Shown piece after piece: positions 29,627-34,517 of a stretch of DNA of 34,583 bases. Positions within the stretch are counted from its first letter, which is position 1; each line of letters opens with the position of its first letter. The notes below the pieces were generated by a model. It searched no databases, was not told the DNA's origin, and was given only the letters and a program-made list of their open reading frames with translations. Source of the stretch: a virus. A program made the position numbers and the translations under genes. The stretch lies in the IMG/VR virus record IMGVR_UViG_3300042317_001222, positions 1 through 34,583 of that record; one strand, given 5' to 3'.

Positions 29627-29762
29627 GGTTTATCCAGAAGCACACAAAGTCTATGCTCAGGTTGTATCTGTCTACACTAAAGCCTAATCCAAATCTGCGG
29701 GGATTAAAACCAACAGAAAACCATACACGATTACTAACACGCCACTCTTTAGTCTTAGCCAC
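29616..29762 (-). CDS. Small basic, aromatic protein
   Basis: 48 residues from GTG 29762 with AAGGAG upstream: MAKTKEWRVSNRVWFSVGFN, then a beta-like segment (RRFGLGFSVDRYNLSIDFVC, FWINLEY). Alternating hydrophobic and polar residues suggest a short sheet. Transcribed from the promoter at 29879-29907 with a leader of about 110 nt. Confidence 0.6.
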   Translation of the reverse strand: MAKTKEWRVSNRVWFSVGFNPRRFGLGFSVDRYNLSIDFVCFWINLEY

Positions 29763-29878
29763 ATAACTCCTTAATATAAGGGACAGTTTTAAGACTTGTC
29801 CAGGTCCTATCCTGATCAGTTCATTTAGAGACGTTGTCAGGCTCTACATTTTCGTCTGGCTTTTATTCAAGCATTATT

Positions 29879-29907
29879 AGTATATCGAAGGTAAAAAGGT
29901 TTGTCAA
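29879..29907 (-). promoter_or_regulatory. Leftward promoter overlapping an AAGGTTTGTCAAG repeat
   Basis: Minus TTGACA (29902-29907), 17-bp spacer, TATACT (29879-29884). The -35 box is the TGTCAA part of the plus-strand repeat word AAGGTTTGTCAAG. Confidence 0.7.
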
Positions 29908-29940
29908 GCCAAAGGCAATTTTGGGCGGTATAGCAGAAAA

Positions 29941-29949
29941 TGCTATAAT
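29941..29949 (+). promoter_or_regulatory. Extended -10 for the rightward zinc gene
   Basis: TGCTATAAT with 9 nt to ATG 29959; TTGGGC (29921-29926) lies 17 bp upstream as a weak -35. Confidence 0.6.
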
Positions 29950-29958
29950 ATCCCTAGT

Positions 29959-30153
29959 ATGTGTCCCAACTGTAACAAACCTCTTATCCCCATAGTCTAT
30001 GGTTTTTTAGGAAAGAAATACCTAGATGCCCACGAGAAAGGTTTGATATTTCTGGTTAGCAGGACATATCACCGAAAGTCTGATCCATTGTCATATTGCC
30101 CAGAATGCCATGAATCGTATGATGAGGATATTGCCTTACCCCCGCTTTTTTAG
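29959..30153 (+). CDS. Zinc-ribbon protein
   Basis: 64 residues. MCPNCNKPLIPIVYG and YCPECHESYDEDI give C-x2-C...C-x2-C about 45 residues apart. Near-leaderless promoter. It is the only rightward gene in the last 5 kb, opposing the oxygenase at 30196. Role likely nucleic-acid binding or regulatory. Confidence 0.75.
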   Translation: MCPNCNKPLIPIVYGFLGKKYLDAHEKGLIFLVSRTYHRKSDPLSYCPECHESYDEDIALPPLF

Positions 30154-30169
30154 AGTCTGTAATAGCCTA

Positions 30170-30193
30170 TAAAACCTCAATATAGGGGTTTTA
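30170..30193. terminator. Hairpin between convergent genes
   Basis: TAAAACCTC (30170-30178) pairs with GGGGTTTTA (30185-30193), loop AATATA, one T-G pair. The T-run is within the stem, so it is an atypical but plausible two-way terminator. Confidence 0.45.
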
Positions 30194-30195
30194 GG

Positions 30196-30687
30196 TTAGT
30201 CCTTGTTAAGATAGAAAAATACAATTCTTACAAACTCTCCATCTTGGAAGGTTTGATCTGGCCTGAAGTGAATAGAGGTTCTTGGATCAAAAATAATAGC
30301 CTCATTGTCTTTCATAATAAAGGTTTGATCATCGATAGAAAATGGCCAATCTACATTTGAATCCAATTGATAGTCAAAGGTCAATCCTTTTTCAGGATAG
30401 TGTGGATCTTTATGTGGTGGAAGGTTTGGATTTATATGATTGTTATTGTAATCTGAAAATGTGACATGTTGAATATAGTACCCTTCATCAAAATGAGTTA
30501 AAACTGCTTTTTCGATATCTGGGTTTAAGGTTTCGTTGTTAGATTTTTCAAAAAGATGTAGGTCGTCTCTTCCACGTTCAGGATCATTATTTAGTAGAAT
30601 TTTGTCATAATTTGATGATACCCACTCTTTTAGGTAGGAGGTTTGTTTATCAGAAAATACATTTGAAATGATTTGGTTTTTGTTAAT
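30196..30687 (-). CDS. 2OG-Fe(II) oxygenase-like protein with ATT start
   Basis: The reading frame is open from 30759 to the stop at 30196 but holds no ATG, GTG or TTG before a TTG at 30384. Starting there would cut off the metal site. An AAGGAG (30697-30702) sits 9 nt before an ATT at 30685-30687, which gives 163 residues. They include the lead-in IISNVFSDKQTSYLKEW, His92 and Asp94 (LPPHKDPHYPEKG), His140 (SIHFRP) and Arg142 or Arg154. It aligns in order with 7255-7881 and 11135-11812. TGTTATAAT (30715-30723) is the promoter. Confidence 0.6.
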   Translation of the reverse strand: MNKNQIISNVFSDKQTSYLKEWVSSNYDKILLNNDPERGRDDLHLFEKSNNETLNPDIEKAVLTHFDEGYYIQHVTFSDYNNNHINPNLPPHKDPHYPEKGLTFDYQLDSNVDWPFSIDDQTFIMKDNEAIIFDPRTSIHFRPDQTFQDGEFVRIVFFYLNKD

Positions 30688-30714
30688 TTTTAATATCTCC
30701 TTAATCTTAAACTG

Positions 30715-30723
30715 ATTATAACA
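30715..30723 (-). promoter_or_regulatory. Extended -10 before the ATT-start gene
   Basis: Minus TGTTATAAT; the mRNA would begin near 30708 with a 20-nt leader holding AAGGAG. Confidence 0.6.
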
Positions 30724-30759
30724 TGCTTTAATATTAAAAATAAATGTTACTGATGTTGA

Positions 30760-31073
30760 TTAGATCTGACTGATGAGTAAAGTGGAGGAAAGTGGTGGGT
30801 AATGGAGCATTTATAGGGGGCGTTCGTAATGTTTTTTTAAGGGGGGCGCTTCCAAACCTCTCTTCCCTATATCACTAAACCATCAAACCATCAAACCTTA
30901 TATGCCTCATATCCAGATTATATCCCAGAAACAATGGTTTGTCAAGTCCAAAAAGCCTATAAAAAAATAAAGAAAAAGTTATAAAACCATAGGATTTCCA
31001 GGATAAAAATTCGAATATCGTAATAAAAATAATAAAAAGGTTTGAAAAGATTAAGGTTTTATATAGGGTAGTA
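30760..31073. other. Gene-free A+T-rich region with G-runs and repeats
   Basis: No convincing gene. It contains two related G-rich words (GGGGGCGTTCG at 30816 and GGGGGGCGCTTCC at 30841), T- and A-runs, three clustered CAAACC copies (30853-30897), and a very A+T-rich stretch (about 30957-31050) with the word TCGTAAT (30824, 31018; again at 31466 and 31518). Candidates are a long regulatory leader or a replication origin. Confidence 0.45.
30917..30945 (-). promoter_or_regulatory. Perfect consensus leftward promoter on a repeat
   Basis: Minus TTGACA (30940-30945), 17-bp spacer, TATAAT (30917-30922). The -35 is again the TGTCAA of a GGTTTGTCAAG repeat. Its transcript would run about 220 nt before the ATT-start gene. 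Confidence 0.75.
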
Positions 31074-31259
31074 TTATGATTCAGATTGGCGGTTGTGGTT
31101 TGTAAATACCCGCTTTAATTTGCTCCAAGTCTTTCTTGGATGTGTCACTGGAGAGAAAGCAAAGGAAATTGCGTGCTCTATCTTCTGTTCAAGTTCCGCT
31201 TCACGTTCTGATTGGCGGTAACCTGAAGCAAATAATTTAGAAAAGTGGCGGGGACTCAT
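31074..31259 (-). CDS. Small basic helical protein
   Basis: 61 residues: HFSKLFASGYRQSEREAELE, then a helix and KTWSKLKRVFTNHNRQS. Leaderless, with minus TGTTATAAT (31266-31274) 6 nt before the ATG. Basic and coiled-coil prone (EREAELEQKIEHA), so DNA binding or oligomerisation is possible. Not recognised. Confidence 0.65.
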   Translation of the reverse strand: MSPRHFSKLFASGYRQSEREAELEQKIEHAISFAFSPVTHPRKTWSKLKRVFTNHNRQSES

Positions 31260-31265
31260 ATCATC

Positions 31266-31274
31266 ATTATAACA
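31266..31274 (-). promoter_or_regulatory. Extended -10, leaderless promoter
   Basis: Minus TGTTATAAT, 6 nt to ATG 31259. Confidence 0.6.
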
Positions 31275-31292
31275 TTATTTTTTGGGCGGGGA

Positions 31293-31418
31293 TCAACCAG
31301 AATACATATACTTAAAATGAACCCTACAAGTATCTATAACAAACCCTTCCTCATTAGTAGAGGTAAAGATAGCCTCTTCTTCACAATAATAACATTTGGT
31401 TTGACATATAGTGGACAT
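31293..31418 (-). CDS. 41-residue Cys-rich zinc-binding peptide
   Basis: MSTICQTKCYYCEEEAIFTS then VIDTCRVHFKYM: C-x2-C and C-x2-H, the same ligand order as the DUF7455-like products at 14051 and 14610. Leaderless promoter TGATATACT (31425-31433), 6 nt before the ATG. Confidence 0.65.
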   Translation of the reverse strand: MSTICQTKCYYCEEEAIFTSTNEEGFVIDTCRVHFKYMYSG

Positions 31419-31424
31419 AAAACG

Positions 31425-31433
31425 AGTATATCA
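31425..31433 (-). promoter_or_regulatory. Extended -10 within the repeat field
   Basis: Minus TGATATACT, 6 nt to ATG 31418. The repeats at 31442, 31458, 31475 (variant) and 31483 lie just upstream, where a regulator or activator could bind. Confidence 0.6.
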
Positions 31434-31559
31434 GATATAAAGGTTTGGGGATAAAAAGGTTTGGATCGTAATAAGGTTTAAAGGTTTGTCAAAAGTCCCA
31501 CGATTTTTTGATATCTTTCGTAATGTAAAGGTTTGGAATATAGGTACCCGAATCTGCTC

Positions 31560-31799
31560 CTATTCTTCTGAGCGATCTACCTCATGATTACTAGAACTAT
31601 CTAACATATCATCAAATGATTCAAACCCTTTATCCTCTAATTCTAAAGATGCCAAAAGCATATCAAAGGTTTCTGAAATATACAGGTCTGCTCTAGGTGA
31701 TGGCTCTACAATTTCAGAGTCAATAAAATAAGATAATGGTAAACCAATATCATTATATTCTGTGAATTCTTCAAAAGCATCATCATCACGATACTTCAT
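31560..31799 (-). CDS. Acidic protein, unknown
   Basis: 79 residues from ATG 31799, which has GAGG 5 nt upstream and lies 7 nt after the preceding stop; an in-frame TTG at 31847 would start within that gene. Very acidic: IGLPLSYFIDSEIVEPSPRA, LYISETFDMLLASLEL, ESFDDMLDSS. It has the look of small early-region proteins of actinophages. No family seen. Confidence 0.65.
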   Translation of the reverse strand: MKYRDDDAFEEFTEYNDIGLPLSYFIDSEIVEPSPRADLYISETFDMLLASLELEDKGFESFDDMLDSSSNHEVDRSEE

Positions 31800-31806
31800 C
31801 CAAACC

Positions 31807-32034
31807 TCAGATAAAATCTTTATCTTTGTCTGCGGTGAGGTCGTCAAGGCTGGTTATCCCCCTTTGCTGATTTCGTTCTAGTATAGCATAATCATACATT
31901 AACATCAACTTTTCCCATAAAGTAATTGGGGCAAGGCGTGCTAAATACCGCCCAATTTCTTCTTCGCCAAGTTCCCAATAATCTATTAAGTCTAATATCT
32001 TTTTGGCAACTCTCTCATTAGCAGATAATCTCAT
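31807..32034 (-). CDS. Unknown helical protein
   Basis: 75 residues, mostly helical: ANERVAKKILDLIDYWELGE, YLARLAPITLWEKLMLMYDY, with an acidic end. GGAG lies 5 nt before the ATG; minus TATAAT at 32043-32048 is only 8 nt from the ATG, so the ribosome site may lie at the extreme mRNA end. Confidence 0.65.
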   Translation of the reverse strand: MRLSANERVAKKILDLIDYWELGEEEIGRYLARLAPITLWEKLMLMYDYAILERNQQRGITSLDDLTADKDKDFI

Positions 32035-32059
32035 AACTCTCCATTATACATAATTAAGT

Positions 32060-32092
32060 GGTGGAGGGCAAGTCCCACAACTGCCCCCCACC
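32060..32092. other. Long G/C hairpin between leftward operons
   Basis: GGTGGAGGGCA (32060-32070) pairs with TGCCCCCCACC (32082-32092), 10 of 11 bp. It stands out from the A+T-rich surroundings, behind the operon ending at 32111 and before the promoter at 32043. No U-tract follows, so a structural or processing role, or a terminator needing a factor, is possible. Confidence 0.45.
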
Positions 32093-32110
32093 TGTCGCAA
32101 TGGGTGACCC

Positions 32111-32506
32111 CTACCCTTGCGTTGATAAAGCCCCAACGGCTGATTGTTGGTTAGCGACGTGTACATCGCTTGGCAAATGATAGTTAATAAATGAGCCAAT
32201 TGAATGGGTACCTGTCTCATCACTAATAGTATTAGTAGTTAAGTCAATTAATATTGGATGATCCATAAAACCTAAGTCATTAGGATCGCAGGCATAGATG
32301 CCAAACCCTGTCTCATCCATAATAGAATCCTTTAGTAGATAACTAATAGCCATACGTGTATAGTATTCAGTGTCTCCTTTACGTACCGCTGCATGCTGCA
32401 GGGCCAGGGCTAGATCCTTATGCATGTCATACTCACCCCAATGGCTATATAGCGCTACTGCAAGATCTTCCTTTTGTTTAAAAACGAATGTGCAACGTGC
32501 TCCCAT
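32111..32506 (-). CDS. Unknown early-region protein
   Basis: 131 residues. The start GARCTFVFKQKEDLAVALYS followed by HWGEYDMHKDLA is typical of phage proteins of unknown function that begin M-G-[AT]-R. The centre ISYLLKDSIMDETGFGIYAC is mixed alpha/beta. TAATG overlap with the upstream gene and GAGGAA as ribosome site. Last gene of the operon running from the CRP-like site. Confidence 0.65.
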   Translation of the reverse strand: MGARCTFVFKQKEDLAVALYSHWGEYDMHKDLALALQHAAVRKGDTEYYTRMAISYLLKDSIMDETGFGIYACDPNDLGFMDHPILIDLTTNTISDETGTHSIGSFINYHLPSDVHVANQQSAVGALSTQG

Positions 32507-32664
32507 TACTCTTCCTCGTTTTTCTCTACTAGGTTAGGTACGATTGATAGTTGATTACTTATCTCATTAAAGATGCTGTCTTCATCTTCATTGTCAGTCT
32601 CATATTCAAAATTCATATAATCACCTGTGGGTTCAAATATGACTTCAATTTCCCATCTTGCCAT
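32506..32664 (-). CDS. Small acidic protein, unknown
   Basis: 52 residues: MARWEIEVIFEPTGDYMNFE, then a run of Glu/Asp/Asn and a helical end. Both ends are TAATG overlaps, so coupling is strong. Beta-strand start followed by an acidic stretch; no motif. Confidence 0.65.
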   Translation of the reverse strand: MARWEIEVIFEPTGDYMNFEYETDNEDEDSIFNEISNQLSIVPNLVEKNEEE

Positions 32665-32852
32665 TAGTTGGTCTCCTCAATGGTTTCATTTAGAAACACA
32701 TAGCCCAGCCCAGTGGGTGTGTTATTGTCTAGTATTTTGTATCTATCGTGCACAATATCCTGAGCGATATTAAATGCTTGCTCCTCATTATTTGCATTAA
32801 CTGCAATGTCGACATTGTCTCCAATGCTTAGAGAAACTATATATTGTTTCAT
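32664..32852 (-). CDS. Small protein, unknown
   Basis: 62 residues: QYIVSLSIGDNVDIAVNANN, EEQAFNIAQDIVHDRYKI, FLNETIEETN. Alpha/beta pattern with an E-E-Q-A-F-x-x-A helix that is also found in the neighbour at 32862 (NKQQAFDKVV), suggesting related small domains (a strand then this helix). AAGGAG lies before the ATG. Confidence 0.65.
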   Translation of the reverse strand: MKQYIVSLSIGDNVDIAVNANNEEQAFNIAQDIVHDRYKILDNNTPTGLGYVFLNETIEETN

Positions 32853-32861
32853 TGGGTCTCC

Positions 32862-33428
32862 TTAGAAATGAAAATCTACTGGGACTAGATATTGTCTCAC
32901 GGCTTGCTCAGGTTTGTCAAGTCGCTCTTTAAGATAAGTCGTTTCAGCGATATGTTCATGAAGGTCGTAAAACCCACTGTCAGGTATCCACTGACCCATT
33001 AGCATATTTGCTGCTTCTTTAATAGCATAGATATTCATTAGTTTGTTACCGTCAAAATGATTGCTTGGTCTACCGCCCTCTGAAGCGTAGTCAACTAAAT
33101 CACTAACAAACCTATCAGTGTTAATGTTTTTGATTGCTCTGTTTACGGCTTCAGCCTTCCACTTAGCAATACCACCTATGGTTTCTTGGAACTTTTCCTT
33201 GTCTTCAGAAAAGCCCAGTACATCAGTAGGGTCATCGTTATAACCCCCCATAAGGTTGTTTTCACTTTCTTTGTTGGCATTGGTGCTCCACCTTCCTCCT
33301 CCTACTACGTGCCAGTCAGACCAATCTGCTGGACTGTATCCGTCTTCTCTTGATAAGGATACTACAACCTTATCAAAGGCTTGTTGTTTGTTATCTGCTT
33401 CAACTGCTATATAGTGTAGGGTATGCAT
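32862..33428 (-). CDS. Unknown 188-residue protein
   Basis: HYIAVEADNKQQAFDKVVVS starts like the neighbour at 32664. SPADWSDWHVVGGGRWS is striking and Trp-rich, followed by helices (GGIAKWKAEAVNRAIKNINT) and YLKERLDKPEQAVRQYLVPV. Many actinophages carry such a W-H-V-V-G-G-G-R-W protein of unknown role. TAATG overlap upstream. A GGTTTGTCAAG repeat (32911-32921) lies inside its coding sequence. Confidence 0.65.
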   Translation of the reverse strand: MHTLHYIAVEADNKQQAFDKVVVSLSREDGYSPADWSDWHVVGGGRWSTNANKESENNLMGGYNDDPTDVLGFSEDKEKFQETIGGIAKWKAEAVNRAIKNINTDRFVSDLVDYASEGGRPSNHFDGNKLMNIYAIKEAANMLMGQWIPDSGFYDLHEHIAETTYLKERLDKPEQAVRQYLVPVDFHF

Positions 33429-33748
33429 TACTCTTGCTCCTCTGGGTCTATGATTGTTATTTGATAGTACTGTTTGTCATCGTATGGAACGGTAGTTACA
33501 AAGTAACCAATCCTATTAACTATATGATATCCGTCACAAATATAAGTCCCACCGTCATCTCCGTCAGAGTATGTCCATATAGTTTTAGGGTCTTGTAATT
33601 TAATAAACTCTAACTCTTCGCCATAGGTTTCAAACATATAGCCTATGCCCTCATCAGTTTGGAAGGAGGCATTGTCGTCTATATGGTTTGGAATAGGTTT
33701 ATATGTATTAAACCATTCCTCCTCTGTGAGGATTTTTAGGTTTGGCAT
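33428..33748 (-). CDS. Unknown 106-residue protein
   Basis: Acidic and aromatic: KILTEEEWFNTYKPIPNHID, GYMFETYGEELEFIK, WTYSDGDDGGTYICDGYHIV. First gene of the operon 33748-32111. The promoter at 33781-33809 gives a leader of about 25 nt, with GAGAC before the ATG. Not recognised. Confidence 0.65.
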   Translation of the reverse strand: MPNLKILTEEEWFNTYKPIPNHIDDNASFQTDEGIGYMFETYGEELEFIKLQDPKTIWTYSDGDDGGTYICDGYHIVNRIGYFVTTVPYDDKQYYQITIIDPEEQE

Positions 33749-33780
33749 TCTTGGGTCTCTTTCTCTAGGCTCTTAATGTA

Positions 33781-33809
33781 ATTCTACAATATCCCACAAA
33801 TTTTTGCAA
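33781..33809 (-). promoter_or_regulatory. Promoter of the 33748-32111 operon
   Basis: Minus TTGCAA (33804-33809), 17-bp spacer, TAGAAT (33781-33786). Confidence 0.6.
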
Positions 33810-33817
33810 GATATCTT

Positions 33818-33837
33818 AATGTGATCTTAATCACATT
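33818..33837. promoter_or_regulatory. CRP/GlxR-type palindromic operator
   Basis: AATGTGAT-CTTA-ATCACATT, perfect arms of 8. The inner TGTGA-N6-TCACA (33820-33835) is the consensus for CRP-family regulators, including actinobacterial GlxR and the mycobacterial CRP. Its near edge is 8 bp upstream of the -35 box. It also overlaps the stop of the gene ending at 33831. Confidence 0.6.
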
Positions 33838-34001
33838 GTGGCGTTCTGCTTATTAATCTGAATAATGTTTGGAGATCCACAAGAGCACCAGCCCCTGTAG
33901 GAATCTAAATTTTTCACGGTAGTTACCTCAGTCAATGCATCACAATCATTACATAGATAATCATACTTAAACCAGGTCTTATCCATAGTAAGTGTTTTCA
34001 T
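33831..34001 (-). CDS. Small zinc-ribbon protein
   Basis: 56 residues: WFKYDYLCNDCDALTEV (C-x2-C) and RGWCSCGSPNIIQI (C-x-C). Typical phage zinc ribbon. Overlaps the upstream gene by 23 nt; its stop lies in the CRP-like site. Confidence 0.7.
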   Translation of the reverse strand: MKTLTMDKTWFKYDYLCNDCDALTEVTTVKNLDSYRGWCSCGSPNIIQINKQNATM

Positions 34002-34155
34002 CTATATACCCCTCTGCTAGTAGTCCCTCAAAGAAGTCCCATACTATTAGTAATTGTTTATAGTTTTGTTCATCCCCCTGGTTTTTGGCGGTATCAATAG
34101 CCCAGGTTAAACTATTACCAAAGGCCTGTATATCTTTATATGTATAACCTAACAT
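33979..34155 (-). CDS. Small protein, unknown
   Basis: 58 residues: YTYKDIQAFGNSLTWAIDTA and LLIVWDFFEGLLAEGYIDE, two helices with conserved-looking aromatics. Overlaps the genes on both sides by 7 and 23 nt, so translation is coupled. No motif known to me. Confidence 0.65.
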   Translation of the reverse strand: MLGYTYKDIQAFGNSLTWAIDTAKNQGDEQNYKQLLIVWDFFEGLLAEGYIDENTYYG

Positions 34156-34319
34156 TCTATACCCCCATATTCAAAGATAACTCCAAAGGTAGTGCATAGT
34201 CTGCAATCACAATCGCCATTAGCCATTTGTGATATATATTCAAAGTGTTCTAGATTTTCTTCCCATATGGTTTGACAAAGTTCGTCTATGGTGTAAGGTT
34301 TGTTAATTGTTTGGGTCAT
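34149..34319 (-). CDS. Small Cys-containing protein, leaderless
   Basis: 56 residues: PYTIDELCQTIWEENLEHFE then GDCDCRLCTTFG (C-x-C-x2-C). Start at ATG 34319, 6 nt after the -10 box; a longer in-frame start reaching into tRNA-Asp is rejected. Heads the three-gene operon to 33831. Confidence 0.7.
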   Translation of the reverse strand: MTQTINKPYTIDELCQTIWEENLEHFEYISQMANGDCDCRLCTTFGVIFEYGGIEC

Positions 34320-34325
34320 ATATAA

Positions 34326-34354
34326 ATAATACCAAGTTTCAGGAAAAAAATCAA
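34326..34354 (-). promoter_or_regulatory. Leaderless promoter with -35
   Basis: Minus TTGATT (34349-34354), 17-bp spacer, TGG plus TATTAT (-10 at 34326-34331), 6 nt to ATG 34319. Confidence 0.65.
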
Positions 34355-34407
34355 GTGCTACGTAATAGAAAAATAAATAACATTTTTGTTGTACTCGGCC
34401 CCCCCTG

Positions 34408-34481
34408 CGATCCCAACGGGACTTGAACCCGTAGCCTTTACCGTGACAGGGTAACGATCTAACCAATTGATCTATGGGACC
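34408..34481 (-). tRNA. tRNA-Asp (GTC)
   Basis: Acceptor GGTCCCA/TGGGATC, D-arm GATC/GATC, anticodon stem TTACC/GGTAA with loop CTGTCAC (anticodon GTC), T-arm ACGGG/CCCGT with loop TTCAAGT, discriminator G. CCA not encoded. One G-T pair in the acceptor. Confidence 0.92.
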
Positions 34482-34517
34482 AGAGAGCAGTTTTAAATCT
34501 TGCTCAGGATTTATTTA

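Larger units (their letters stand above)
29896..31537 (+). repeat. Field of dispersed AAGGTTTG repeats
   Basis: By eye I count 14 plus-strand GGTTTG words in this stretch (starts at 29898, 30040, 30250, 30322, 30423, 30640, 30936, 31039, 31097, 31398, 31442, 31458, 31483, 31530) and 5 on the minus strand (29976, 30853, 30884, 30892, 31340). Most plus copies are preceded by A-A or A-A-A. Chance predicts about one in this length counting both strands. Copies lie in genes and gaps alike. A few carry the extension TGTCAAG/TGTCAAA (29898, 30936, 31483, and 32911 further right). Confidence 0.75.

Noticed and set aside
30196-30384. Short 62-residue gene starting at TTG 30384
   Set aside because: It would lack the H-x-D motif; the open frame continues upstream with family-like sequence to a better ribosome site.
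31440-31540. CRISPR-like array suggested by the spaced AAGGTTTG copies
   Set aside because: The repeat is only 8-9 bp, spacing is irregular (16, 17, 8, 47) and many copies are scattered in genes.
34320-34466. Long start of the gene at 34149 reaching into tRNA-Asp
   Set aside because: A leaderless promoter sits at 34326-34354, and the extension would translate the tRNA.
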